NCBI RefSeq assembly: GCF_002298975.1
Contig: NZ_DBMV01000044.1
Coordinates: 28,662-92,661 of the forward strand
DNA length: 64,000 nt
DNA from: Ralstonia sp. UBA689
GTDB lineage: Bacteria > Pseudomonadota > Gammaproteobacteria > Burkholderiales > Burkholderiaceae
Direction: 5' to 3'
Numbering within the stretch: the stretch's first letter is position 1; every line of letters begins with the position of its first letter. Below, one piece after another: positions 1 to 9,092 of the stretch. The position numbers and the translations under genes are program-made. The notes beneath the pieces were generated by a model. The model was not told where the DNA came from. It saw only the letters and a program-made list of their open reading frames with translations, and did no database searches.

Positions 1-3000
1 CCGCAGGTCCTGCCTGGGTCATCTCGTCCGACGTACACTGGCTTTCCTTGTAGGTGCCGGCACCCGGGTTGCAGCCACCGGCATAGCTCGGATTTTGGTT
101 GCCGTAGCTCTTGTGCAGCGTCACTGGCGCCATGGTCGTGTTGACCGCGGTCGGCGCGCTGATGGTGATGTCGCCCGCTGTCGACTGGATCGCACCGGAC
201 TTGTTCGTCAGCCCAGTGGTCGCCGTCAGCGTCACGTTGCCAACGGCGGCGAGCGTGCCGTTGTTGTTCTGGATGTTCGCGGCATTGACGGTCAGCGTAT
301 CGCCGGCTGCGACCGTGTTGGGCGTCTGCTGCCAGGCCAGGGTATCCACGTGGGCACCGCCTTCCTTACAGGTGGCTGCCCCGGGCAGACAGCCTGGCGT
401 GGTGGTGACCTGACTGGTATAGCCACCTTGGTTCGTAAACGTGCCCGGCGTGGTGATCGTGACCTTCTGCGCGGCAGCCAGATCGCCTGCGTTGACCAGA
501 TCGCCTGTGCCCGTCAGCGACAGATTGCCGCCGCTCAGAATCTGCCCGGCCTTGCCGAGCGTCTGCGTGACGGACGACTGGCTCGGTGCCGTGGTGGTGG
601 CGCCCGATGCATCCTGGGCCAGCACCACCGGCGAGGCGGTCGGGATAGGCGCACCGCAAGTGTCACACGGCCCCGGCGCCGCCATCGGCTCGCCATACTG
701 CAACTGGTAACTGGACGGGTAGCCAGCAATGTTGCTCTGCCCGATTTTCTGGAGCTGGGCGATGAAGGTCGCGTAGTCGTTCGCGTTGACCGTATCGGTG
801 ACGCTGTTGACGAGTGCTGCCGAGCGGCCGTTGTCCAGTGTCCCGACCTTGAGCGTCACGTCACCCGCCGCCTGGAGCAGCCCGCCCTTGTTGGAGAGGC
901 TGCCAGCCGTGATGTCCATCGCGCGGCCAGCCACGATCTGACCAGCGGTGCCATCGGCCTGGCGAATGATGGTGCGGTCAACCGTCGGCAGCCCCAGGGT
1001 CTGGGTCGCCACATAACCCGTCGTCCAGTCGCCCGTGCCGTTGCCTTGCATGGAGACCGGCAGCACATGCCACATGCCGACGTAGCTGAGCGAAGCGCCG
1101 TTGTCCCCGCCACCTGAGTAGATACCGACAGCCCCAATGGCGATCTGCAGTGCCGCGCCATCGGGCGTACGCGCCAGGTCACCGATAGTGAGATTCGTGG
1201 TCGCGCCCGGCGCGACGGGGCTGGAGCAACTGTCGCAGTTGCTCATACTCACCCACGGCGCATAAGTACCAATGATGGTGGAGTTCAGCAGCGAGTCATT
1301 GACGATCTTGCTGAAGCTGCTACCGGCATCGACCGGTGCGCCACGATCGTTGATGACGTTCTGGGCGGCGATATGGATATTGCCGTTGGCGCCAATCGTG
1401 CTGGCGGTGTTGTTCAGCGTGCCGGAGAGGTCGAATTTGATGTCGCCGTTGGCTTGTGTCTTGCCACCCCGGTTGTCGTAATCGGAACCGGTGACGGCAA
1501 TGTTGCCCAGCGCCTCAGCGGTGCCGCTATTCTGGATGTTGCCCGCGAGCGCCAGATTGCCGTCCGCGTGAATGGTGCCTGAGTTGGTGAGATTGCCCGC
1601 CGACAACGAGACGTTCGAGCCGCCTACGATCTGGCCGCTATTGGCCAGCGTGCCGGCGGTGGACAGCGACAAATCGCCCGCCTTCTGGATCGTGCCGCTG
1701 TTGGTGATGCCCTGCGCGGCGTTGATCGCCACGTTGGAACCCTGTACGTTCCAGGTCTGCGTGTTGTTGATCGACTGGACCGCCAGGGTCAGGATGTTGT
1801 TGGCGTTGAGCGTCCCGGTGCCGGCAGCGGACGGATCGAAGGCCTGATTGGGCGTGTTAAGCGTCAGGTCGTTGCCAGCCAGCAGTTGGCCTCCGGCATT
1901 GTTGAAGCTGCCGGCGCCGCCATTGACGCTGAAAGTCATGTCACCCGTGGTGGGCGACTTGCCGGTCAGGTCGCCCGCGAAGAACGTGCCGCCCTGGTTG
2001 CTCTTGAGGGTGGCTGTCGTGACGTTCAGCGTCTGCGCGCCGACCACGAGCCCCTTCGCGTTGTCGATGCTGTTGGCCGCGTTCAGGTTGACGGTCTGGC
2101 CGCCCACCGTGCCCCGGTTCACCACATCGGTCGCGTTGACCGTAAGCTGGTTGGCGGCGAGTGTGCCTGTGTTGGAAAGCGTCCCAGCAGTGACGGTCGC
2201 CTGCTGCGTGGCGAGCGTCGAGCCCTGGTTGGCAATCGTGGCGCCGGCCAGCTTCAGGTTGGTGGCGTTGCTGTTGCCGGTCAGCGTCAAGCTGTTGGTG
2301 GCCATCGCATCCAGCGTGCCCTGCACAACATTGGCTTGGGTTGCTGGTGAGCCAAGCGTGATGTCGGTGCCGCCCAGTGTTGCGTTGCCGCCCACGTAGT
2401 TCAGTTGCCCGACGGCGAGCGTCTGGCCGGCGCTGGCTTGCAGATCACCGCCAGTCTGAACTTGACCGGTTAGGGTCGTGTTCTGGCCGCTGGTGATCGT
2501 CGTCTTGCCCAGGCTCGCCAAATTGCCGGAGACCGTGGTGCTGCCGTTTTGCGACGCGAGAGTCGCGCCCTTACCGGCGTAGACGGCGCCGCCCACGGTC
2601 AGGTTCTGCGCCGCGCTGGCGTTGACGTTACCGTTGTAGGCCAGAACCGAGCCCGTACCGCTTAGTTGCCCGGTGTGCGCGTTCAGGCTGACGTTGCCGC
2701 CTGTGCTGGCCGCCGTCCCGTTGACACTCAAATTGCGTCCGGCCGTGGTGGTCAGATCACCGCCTGCGATCGCGCCACCGTCCAAGGTGGCATCGCGCGT
2801 AGCGGAAATCGACACGCTGCCCGGTGCGCTAACCGTACCGCCCAGATGCACGTCACCCAGGGTTCCCGTGCCGTTGGCCGTCAGATTGACCTGGCTGCCC
2901 TTCACTTGACCGCCCAGGTCGATGCTACCGGCCGTTACGCTGGTCGTCTGTGCAGCGCTCAGGTTGCCTGCGCCGGTGACGGTTTGTGTGGCATTGAGCG

Positions 3001-5572
3001 TCGCATTGCCGCCTGCGGCAATATCGCCTGCCACAGCGACGGATTGACCGGCAGTGACGGTGGTATTGCCGGTGCTCGACAGCGCGCCATTGACGCCAAC
3101 CGTATTGCCTGCTTGCAAATTGGCATCGGCGCCGCTACCAACCTGACCGCCAACGGTGAGGTTCTGCCCCGCGTTGAGCGTCAGCGTGCCGTTGCTGCCG
3201 ATCTGGCCAGCCGTGGTGAGATTGTTGCCAGCATTGACGGTTGCCGTACCCGCTGCGCTGACCAAGCCACCCAGATTCGTATCGGTGCCCGAGGTAACGT
3301 TCAGGTTGCCCGGGGTGATGACCGCACCATTGGTTGTCACAGCGCCCGTGCGGCCCGTCAGGCTGACGTTGCCCGTGGTGCTGCCGACCGTGCCGCCAAC
3401 GGTGAGATTTCGCTGCGTGGCGAGGTTCAGGTCGCTATCGGAAACCACACTGCCGGTAACGGTAGTATCACGCGCGGCAGAAAGCGTAATCGTGCCCGGT
3501 GCGCTGACGTTGCCGCCCAGGGCGATGTCACCGATGCCGTCATGGCCTGCGGCTTGCATCGTGATCTGGTTTGCGGTGACATCGCCGTTGATACCGATAC
3601 TGCCGCCCGCCTGGATACCGATGGCTTGGGTCGCCGTAAGACTACCTGCGCCGCTGACGGTGTTGCCTGCGGTGACGTTGAGGGTGCCGCCAGCCTGCGT
3701 AGCGCCGCCCAGATTAGCGTTCTGCCCTGCGGTGAGTGCAATGTTCTTTGCAGCGTTCAAGGTGCCGGCTGTCGTGATGCTACCCGCCACCGCATTGATG
3801 GTGGCGTTGCCATCTGCCGTCGTAGTGCCTCCCAGGCTGACGTCCCGCCCCGCGCTTGCGTTGAGATTGCCTTGTGTAGTGACCGCACCCGAGGTGGACA
3901 ACGTACCGTTGGTGGCCCCGAGCGTGAGATCGCCTACGCTGCCGATGGCGCCGGCCACGGACAGATTGCGACCCGAGTTGACCGACGTGGTACTGCCGCC
4001 GGTCAGTTGACCGGCGATCGCAGTGTCGCGGGCGGCCGAGAGCGCAACGGCGCCAGGAGCGGAAACGTTGCCGCCCAGCGTTAGGTCGCCGGTACCATCC
4101 TGACCTTGGGCAGTGACGGCAATGGTCGAGGCGTTCAGATTGCCGGTCAGATTGACGCTGTTGGCTGCCGTAGCCGAAAGCGTCTTGGCGGCGGAGAGAT
4201 TACCGGCCCCCGTCAGGCTGCTGCCAGCGTTCAAGGTCAGGTTGTTACCGGCTTGTGCCGGGCCGCCGACGCTCACATCCCCATTCGCAGAAACAGAAAC
4301 ATCTTGTTGGGCTTTAACGGTGCCGGTCGTGGAAACCGCGCCGGTGGACGTAATGCCGACATTCTGCTGCCCATAGACGTTGCCGACCGTGACGTTGCCG
4401 TTGCTGTCGATGTTCACATTCGACGTGTTGGCGGCCATGTCGCCCACCGCCTTGACCGCCAAGCCCTGTGCCGTGCTGATGAGCTTGATTTGCCCAGCGG
4501 TGAGTGCCCCAAAGGCCGTGGCGTCGATAGCGACACCATTCTGTGCGGTCGGGCTGTTGGCAGCGTTATTCTGGCCGGTGCTGGTTACTTGCCAATCGGA
4601 GCCTGCTCGACCTGTACTCGCTGCGACAGGCGTGACCTGTTGGTTGCCCGCGATGGCGTTGATCTGCTGCCCAGCGTAAAGCGCAGCGTTCACACCAATC
4701 GATTGCCCAATGAGGTTGAGACTCCCGACCGTGCCTTCGATACCCGCACCGTTCGTGGTGCCCGCCACTGGATCAATCTGGACACGGCCGCTGTTGACCG
4801 TGTAGCCTACGGCGGTCGCTTGATCGAAGCCGACGGAACTACCGCTGCTGTTCAAGAATTGCGGCGTGCCGGTGACGAGCGTGACGCTAGGGGTGTTTGT
4901 GAAGCCAGCCCCGGCCAGATAGATGCCTGCTGGCGCCGCGAAGATGATGGAAGCCGGCGCGCCAAACACCTCGACAGTGCCGTTAATGCGGATCGGCGCG
5001 GTCCCTGTGACCTGCGTGAGAATAGTCGATGCAGGCCCCGACGAAGCTAAGTTTGGGTTGCCAGAAACGTTCCCGCCGAGGAACGTTCCGCCTCCCGTCA
5101 AACTGTTGTTCATCACCAGACCGATTGCATCGACTGTCAGCGAGCGCAACTGGTTCAGCGAAATCCCAGCCCCATTCGGCGTGGTGATGTTCATCACAGG
5201 CACGCCCCCATTCGTCCCCGTCGTCTGCGTGATGGTGGGCGTGAAGCGGATGGGCGCTGTCGGATCGGTGATCGGTGCGGCCTCGGCTTGCTGTACGCCC
5301 CAACGAACGAGGATGCGGCCCGTGGTGCGCCATGACGCCATCAGGTCGGACAACGCATCTGCTGATGAACGAGAGGCAATGGTGGCCGCGCTCTGCCGAG
5401 CCGCTTGCCAGGAAATCTGCACCGGCCCAACCCAGGACACCACGGCAAGCACCGCCGCCAACGAACGCGCCAAGACCGAACGCCGCATACTGCTATGCCG
5501 GCTGGTGAAGTCTTCGGTGTCCTGCTCGACGGGCACGACATCGGAAATCGTTCGGGATGACTTAGCGTCCAT
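1..5572 (-). CDS. Two-partner-secretion filamentous haemagglutinin-like exoprotein, 3' end outside window
   Basis: A minus-strand reading frame with no stop in the stretches I checked runs from an ATG at 5572 to the window edge, giving 1857 residues without a C-terminus. A hydrophobic signal segment lies at residues 29-56 after a polar N-terminal extension. Residues 110-240 match the TPS secretion domain: TPNGAGISLN at 131-140, GLVMNNS at 151-157, NPNL at 172-175 and VTGTPQF near 233-239. The rest is beta-helix repeat (blocks such as GTLTLNAGQN and LTVGGTVG) as in FhaB, HMW and CdiA proteins. The family is exported through an FhaC/TpsB outer-membrane partner, which is not visible here. Function could be adhesion or contact-dependent toxin delivery; the deciding C-terminus is missing. 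The usual NPNGI motif reads APAGI (213-217). A GTG ten codons upstream is an alternative start, and no strong ribosome site is seen at either. Confidence 0.9.
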   Translation of the reverse strand, partial: MDAKSSRTISDVVPVEQDTEDFTSRHSSMRRSVLARSLAAVLAVVSWVGPVQISWQAARQSAATIASRSSADALSDLMASWRTTGRILVRWGVQQAEAAPITDPTAPIRFTPTITQTTGTNGGVPVMNITTPNGAGISLNQLRSLTVDAIGLVMNNSLTGGGTFLGGNVSGNPNLASSGPASTILTQVTGTAPIRINGTVEVFGAPASIIFAAPAGIYLAGAGFTNTPSVTLVTGTPQFLNSSGSSVGFDQATAVGYTVNSGRVQIDPVAGTTNGAGIEGTVGSLNLIGQSIGVNAALYAGQQINAIAGNQQVTPVAASTGRAGSDWQVTSTGQNNAANSPTAQNGVAIDATAFGALTAGQIKLISTAQGLAVKAVGDMAANTSNVNIDSNGNVTVGNVYGQQNVGITSTGAVSTTGTVKAQQDVSVSANGDVSVGGPAQAGNNLTLNAGSSLTGAGNLSAAKTLSATAANSVNLTGNLNASTIAVTAQGQDGTGDLTLGGNVSAPGAVALSAARDTAIAGQLTGGSTTSVNSGRNLSVAGAIGSVGDLTLGATNGTLSTSGAVTTQGNLNASAGRDVSLGGTTTADGNATINAVAGSITTAGTLNAAKNIALTAGQNANLGGATQAGGTLNVTAGNTVSGAGSLTATQAIGIQAGGSIGINGDVTANQITMQAAGHDGIGDIALGGNVSAPGTITLSAARDTTVTGSVVSDSDLNLATQRNLTVGGTVGSTTGNVSLTGRTGAVTTNGAVITPGNLNVTSGTDTNLGGLVSAAGTATVNAGNNLTTAGQIGSNGTLTLNAGQNLTVGGQVGSGADANLQAGNTVGVNGALSSTGNTTVTAGQSVAVAGDIAAGGNATLNATQTVTGAGNLSAAQTTSVTAGSIDLGGQVKGSQVNLTANGTGTLGDVHLGGTVSAPGSVSISATRDATLDGGAIAGGDLTTTAGRNLSVNGTAASTGGNVSLNAHTGQLSGTGSVLAYNGNVNASAAQNLTVGGAVYAGKGATLASQNGSTTVSGNLASLGKTTITSGQNTTLTGQVQTGGDLQASAGQTLAVGQLNYVGGNATLGGTDITLGSPATQANVVQGTLDAMATNSLTLTGNSNATNLKLAGATIANQGSTLATQQATVTAGTLSNTGTLAANQLTVNATDVVNRGTVGGQTVNLNAANSIDNAKGLVVGAQTLNVTTATLKSNQGGTFFAGDLTGKSPTTGDMTFSVNGGAGSFNNAGGQLLAGNDLTLNTPNQAFDPSAAGTGTLNANNILTLAVQSINNTQTWNVQGSNVAINAAQGITNSGTIQKAGDLSLSTAGTLANSGQIVGGSNVSLSAGNLTNSGTIHADGNLALAGNIQNSGTAEALGNIAVTGSDYDNRGGKTQANGDIKFDLSGTLNNTASTIGANGNIHIAAQNVINDRGAPVDAGSSFSKIVNDSLLNSTIIGTYAPWVSMSNCDSCSSPVAPGATTNLTIGDLARTPDGAALQIAIGAVGIYSGGGDNGASLSYVGMWHVLPVSMQGNGTGDWTTGYVATQTLGLPTVDRTIIRQADGTAGQIVAGRAMDITAGSLSNKGGLLQAAGDVTLKVGTLDNGRSAALVNSVTDTVNANDYATFIAQLQKIGQSNIAGYPSSYQLQYGEPMAAPGPCDTCGAPIPTASPVVLAQDASGATTTAPSQSSVTQTLGKAGQILSGGNLSLTGTGDLVNAGDLAAAQKVTITTPGTFTNQGGYTSQVTTTPGCLPGAATCKEGGAHVDTLAWQQTPNTVAAGDTLTVNAANIQNNNGTLAAVGNVTLTATTGLTNKSGAIQSTAGDITISAPTAVNTTMAPVTLHKSYGNQNPSYAGGCNPGAGTYKESQCTSDEMTQAGPA

Positions 5573-6446
5573 GACGTTCTTGTTGCTTTTGTTGCGCACA
5601 GCATTGTGCGTGCCAGGCAAATTCTTGCCTGGCAATGCCGAAAAAGAGAGATCGGACAGGCGACCGCGCTGTTTAGAAAGCAGCGGGACTATTCGTTCTG
5701 GGTCAAGCGATGCGGGGCGTCAGCACACGGCGCCAACACATAGACGACCGGAAGTAATCCCCGGCCGAGATGGCGTGCGCAAAGGCACGAGGGGTTTCGG
5801 CTCACTGAAGCTCTCCATTTGCGGAAAAAAGCACTCCCGTTCCCGTTTGATTGAACGAGCCCCCGGCCGGCGTTGCCCTGTCTGTTGCAGAGCAATCGTC
5901 ATTTTGTGTGATTTATGCGGCGGGATGATACTGCAAAGCCGCGCGATTGCGCCCCACCCGATTATCAAAAATCGCCAAATATAAGTGAAACGTTTTCAAA
6001 TCTGATGTAAGGCATTATTAAATCAAGCGGCCGCATTGGGCCATGCTGACCATACTTTCTGGCGGTCCTGTTTACGGGCGGCTGCAAGCGGGCGATCGAA
6101 ACGAATCCCTGGCCGCCCAAGTCGCTGTCAGGAGCATAAGCTCCAGCCCCAGCATCCGAGGCACCACGAGCGTTCGAAGCTGAATGCCCGCCTCCGGTGG
6201 TGCACCGTCCGGACGCCGCAAGCACCACGCGAGGTGAATGCGTGGCGTGTCCAGGGACATGCCGATAATGCGCAGATCCGCAGAGAAGCAGGCCTTGAGC
6301 GGGCGACCGCTTCAGGATTCCAGATTTTTTGAGTCACATATCACCTCCCTGAGCACGGCAGCAGCCTGCCGCTCCGCCTGCCCAATCCCGGGCGGGCGAA
6401 TTCCGTCTCCGGAGTTCGGTGATGCCCCCAATATCCCCTATCGAGT
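5573..6446. other. Gene-free stretch upstream of the exoprotein; AT-richer promoter region
   Basis: I see no ORF here with a recognisable product on either strand. Short frames of about 60-100 codons exist but resemble nothing I know and lack convincing ribosome sites. Roughly 5880-6030 is clearly AT-richer than the surroundings, as expected for the promoter and leader of the exoprotein gene. The part from 6030 to 6446 is GC-rich and may be the remnant of a gene lost during rearrangement next to the IS21 element; this is inference. Confidence 0.5.
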
Positions 6447-6473
6447 TGTTGATTTGCACGGAATCCTGACCCA
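6447..6473. repeat. IS21 left terminal inverted repeat
   Basis: The sequence begins TGTTGATTTGCACGG and continues to TGACCCA. It matches the inverted end at 8889-8915 except for one G/C difference. A second, related motif follows directly inward (about 6475-6500). Confidence 0.9.
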
Positions 6474-6509
6474 GGATTTGCATCGAAAACTGACCCACCC
6501 CAAAGGCTG

Positions 6510-7295
6510 TTAGGTGTCGCTTTGTGCGGGCTGTTTGGCGGTGCGTTTCTCCTTCTTGGGCTGGGTGGTGCTGTGCTTGAAACGATAGCTATCGTTGCCG
6601 GTTTCAACAATGTGGCAGTGGTGCGTGAGGCGGTCCAATAGCGCGGTGGTCATCTTGGCGTCCCCGAAGACGCTGGACCACTCGCCGAAGCTCAGGGTCG
6701 TGGTGATGACGAGGCTGGTGCGCTCGTAGAGCTTGCTGATCAGGTGGAATAGCAATGCGCCGCCGGTCTGGCTGAACGGCAGATAGCCCAGTTCATCGAG
6801 GATCACCAAGTCGGCATACATGAGTCGCGTGGCCAGGTGTCCCGGCTTGCCGGAGACCTTCTCCAGTTCCAACGCGTTGACCAGCTCCACGGTCGAGAAG
6901 AAGCGCACTCGACGGTGATGGTGCTCCACGGCCTGCACGCCGATGGCGGTGCCGAGATGGGTCTTGCCGGTGCCAGGGCCGCCGACCAACACGATGTTGT
7001 GTGCCGACTCCAGGAACTCGCAGCGGTGAAGCTGCCGCACCAGCGCCTCGTTGGCCTCGCTGCAACTGAAGTCGAAGCCGGTCAGGTCTCGGTAGGCCGG
7101 GAAGCGCGCCACCTTCATCTGATAGGCCAGCGAGCGCACCTCGCGCTCGGTGAGCTCGGCCTTGAGCAGACGCGACAGTATGGCCACGGCCGACTGGTAG
7201 GCCGGCGAGTCCTGCGCCGCCAAGTCGCCCGGCGCTTGCGCCATGCCGTGCAGCTTCAAGGACTTCAGCATCTCGACCATGGCTTCATGCTGCAT
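6510..7295 (-). CDS. istB: IS21-family helper ATPase IstB
   Basis: IstB is the AAA+ helper that selects and remodels target DNA for the IstA transposase. The 261-residue protein has a Walker A motif GGPGTGKTHLG at about residues 105-115, a Walker B stretch DLVILDELGYLPF, and the family's usual helical N-terminus (MQHEAMVEMLKSLKLHGM). I chose the ATG at 7295 because GGGAGGTG lies just upstream; the frame is open ten codons further. It overlaps the end of istA by 11 bases, the usual coupled arrangement. No defect is visible. The C-terminal tail rich in Lys, Gln and Thr is normal for the family. Confidence 0.95.
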   Translation of the reverse strand: MQHEAMVEMLKSLKLHGMAQAPGDLAAQDSPAYQSAVAILSRLLKAELTEREVRSLAYQMKVARFPAYRDLTGFDFSCSEANEALVRQLHRCEFLESAHNIVLVGGPGTGKTHLGTAIGVQAVEHHHRRVRFFSTVELVNALELEKVSGKPGHLATRLMYADLVILDELGYLPFSQTGGALLFHLISKLYERTSLVITTTLSFGEWSSVFGDAKMTTALLDRLTHHCHIVETGNDSYRFKHSTTQPKKEKRTAKQPAQSDT

Positions 7296-8811
7296 GATGC
7301 ACCTCCCGGTCGCGCAGTCTGTCATAGCGGCCGACGTTGGCCTGCGGTTCGACGTGCAGAGCCAGCGCCTGCGGTGAGGTGATCGGTGCCACGGGCTCGC
7401 CTTCCAGGAGGCGGCTCAGGATGTTCAGGATGGTTTGTTTGGACGGTGCGCCCGCCTCCAGTGCGAGTTCCACCGCAGTCAGCACAGCCTGCTCATCGTG
7501 CAACAGCACCAGTGCCAGAATCTCGACCATCTCGCGATCGCCAGCGGGGCGCTTGAGCAGTGTGGATTGCAGGCGCCGGAAGCCCTCTGGCAGTTCAGCA
7601 AACGGGGCACCGTTACGCAGCGCACCGGGCTTACGCTGCAGCACTGCGAGGTAATGGTGCCAGTCATAGATCGTGCGCCCAAGCTGATGACTGCGGTCGA
7701 TGTGCCGCGTGTGCTCGGCAATCACTTGGCCTTCGGCCACGAACACGAGCCGGTCGGCATAGACGCGCAGGCTGATAGGCCGGTTGGCAAACGACGCCGG
7801 CACGCTGTAGCGGTTGCGCTCGAAGGTCATCAGGCAGGTTGGTGAGACGCGCTTGGTGTGCTCGACAAAGCCATCGAACGGCTGCCCCACCGGCATCAGG
7901 TGCGGCCGCTCCAGCGACCAGGCTTCCCAGAGGGTCATGTCAAGTTCAGGATGGCGGGTCTGCTGCCACAGCCGCACGCACTGGTCGGCCAGCCAGTCAT
8001 TGAGCGCAGCCAGAGAGCCAAACGCCGGGATACGCTGCCAGATGCGGTGACGGCTGTCCTGCACGTTCTTCTCGATCTGCCCCTTCTCCCAGCCTGAGGC
8101 CGGGTTACAGAACTCGGCGTCGAACAGGTAGTGGCTGACCATGGTGCTGAAGCGCAGGTTGACGTCACGCGACTTGCCCTGGCGCACCCGATCCACGGCG
8201 GTCTTCATGTTGTCGTAGATGCCGCGACGGGGGATGCCGCCCCATGCCACAAAGGCGTGGTGATGGGCATCGAACAGCATCTCGTGGGTCTGCAGCAGAT
8301 ACGCGCGCAAGAAGAAAGCGCGGCTGTGGCTGAGCTTGAACTGGGCTACCTGCAGCTTGGTGCGCTCGCCGGCGATGACCGCCCAGTCCTCGCTCCAGTC
8401 GAACTGGAAGGCCTCACCCTCGGCGAAGCGCAGCGGGATAAAGGTGCCGCGACTGGACGAACGCGCTTGTTCCTGTTGCTCTTGGCGCCAGCGGCGAGCG
8501 AATGCAGCAACACGGTCATAGGAGCCGGTGAATCCCAGGGCACACAGATCGGCGTGGATCTGCTTGAGCGTGCGCCGTTGCTTGCGCGGCTTGTTGGTCT
8601 CGGTCTTGAGCCAGGCGGAGAGCTTGGCGGCATGGCCGTCGAGCTTGCTCGGACTCTGGCGTGCAGGATAGGCCGGTGCGGTGACGTCAGCGCGCAGATA
8701 GCGCCTGACCGTGTTCCTGGAGATGCCCAGGCGTCTAGCGATCTCGCGCAGCGGGATCTGGTCGCGAAGATGCCAGCGTCGAATGATGCTCAGTATGGCC
8801 ACGTCGATCAC
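7285..8811 (-). CDS. istA: IS21-family transposase IstA
   Basis: IstA is the DDE transposase of the element. The 508-residue protein opens with a helix-turn-helix (IPLREIARRLGISRNTVRRY, about residues 20-39). The catalytic core is visible as FQFDWSE (first Asp), YDNMKTA (second Asp) and GWEKGQIEKNV (Glu), followed by the Mu-type C-terminal beta-barrel region (RNRYSVPASFANRPISLRVY). Translation starts at a GTG at 8811 with GGGAG about ten bases upstream. The gene lies about 80 bases inside the right end of the element. It looks full length and intact. Confidence 0.95.
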   Translation of the reverse strand: MIDVAILSIIRRWHLRDQIPLREIARRLGISRNTVRRYLRADVTAPAYPARQSPSKLDGHAAKLSAWLKTETNKPRKQRRTLKQIHADLCALGFTGSYDRVAAFARRWRQEQQEQARSSSRGTFIPLRFAEGEAFQFDWSEDWAVIAGERTKLQVAQFKLSHSRAFFLRAYLLQTHEMLFDAHHHAFVAWGGIPRRGIYDNMKTAVDRVRQGKSRDVNLRFSTMVSHYLFDAEFCNPASGWEKGQIEKNVQDSRHRIWQRIPAFGSLAALNDWLADQCVRLWQQTRHPELDMTLWEAWSLERPHLMPVGQPFDGFVEHTKRVSPTCLMTFERNRYSVPASFANRPISLRVYADRLVFVAEGQVIAEHTRHIDRSHQLGRTIYDWHHYLAVLQRKPGALRNGAPFAELPEGFRRLQSTLLKRPAGDREMVEILALVLLHDEQAVLTAVELALEAGAPSKQTILNILSRLLEGEPVAPITSPQALALHVEPQANVGRYDRLRDREVHHAA

Positions 8812-8888
8812 TCCGATCTCCCGCTCGTTGCCGAGCGGGACAGTGTTCTATACGTGGGTCAACATTCGATGCAAAAACCTACCTCGGG

Positions 8889-8915
8889 TGGGTCAGGATT
8901 CGGTGCAAATCAACA
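8889..8915. repeat. IS21 right terminal inverted repeat
   Basis: On the minus strand it reads TGTTGATTTGCACCG and on to TGACCCA, the inverted partner of 6447-6473. A related inner copy lies at about 8852-8880, just upstream of istA. Confidence 0.9.
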
Positions 8916-8995
8916 GTCTTGGCCGTGGTCGGCCAGCCGAGCTTGCGAATGAGCGCCTTCCACGTGCCGGAAGGGGTCTTGACGATGGTCGCCAT
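8915..8995 (-). pseudogene. 5' fragment of a phage-type tyrosine integrase, cut by IS21
   Basis: Starting from an ATG at 8995 the minus strand encodes MATIVKTPSGTWKALIRK and then LGWPTTAKT before running into the end of the IS21 element. This resembles the N-terminal arm-binding start of phage and island integrases of Burkholderiaceae (pattern M-x-T-I-x-K-T-P-S-G-T-W-K-A-x-I-R-K). The gene begins about 100 bp from the 3' end of tRNA-Thr, the normal position for an integrase of a tRNA-targeted island. The rest of the integrase does not continue on the other side of the element. The family call rests on only 27 residues. Confidence 0.7.
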
Positions 8996-9053
8996 GTACC
9001 TGTTCTGAGAGCTGACTGTACCGAAAATGTACTTTTCAACACCCAGAAAGCAC

Positions 9054-9084
9054 AAGGGGTCACGTGAAATTCACGTAACCCCTT
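9054..9084 (-). terminator. Hairpin downstream of tRNA-Thr
   Basis: An inverted repeat, AAGGGGTTACGTGAA against TTCACGTGACCCCTT read on the minus strand, begins 8 bases after the CCA end of the tRNA. The T content after it is modest (TGTGCTTTC). It could end the tRNA transcript or be part of the island junction. Confidence 0.5.
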
Positions 9085-9092
9085 GATTTTAT

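Larger units (their letters stand above)
6447..8915 (-). mobile_element. Complete IS21-family insertion sequence (about 2.47 kb)
   Basis: The element carries istA and istB on the minus strand between inverted ends that begin TGTTGATTTGCAC and share GAATCCTGACCCA (26 of 27 positions match by eye). Each end also has an inner motif, TTTGCATCGAA followed by TGACCCAC or TTGACCCAC, which fits the repeated terminal transposase-binding sites known for IS21. Both transposition genes are open, so the copy looks intact. The bases just outside (cgagt on the left, gtctt on the right) show no target-site duplication. The element sits inside an integrase gene fragment on its right side. Confidence 0.93.

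Noticed and set aside
2666..4084. A 472-codon plus-strand frame, and similar frames at 95-1117 and 4106-5050
   Set aside because: They are exact antisense frames of the repeat-rich exoprotein, whose TPS domain and beta-helix repeats give it clear support.
6000..6446. Possible remainder of the interrupted integrase left of the IS21 element
   Set aside because: None of the three frames reading away from the element gives integrase-like sequence, and the joined frame hits a stop almost at once.
5880..6446. Possible second attachment site for the tRNA-Thr island
   Set aside because: I looked for a repeat of the tRNA 3' end (GGGTTCGAACCCTGC or its complement) and found none in the left part of the window.
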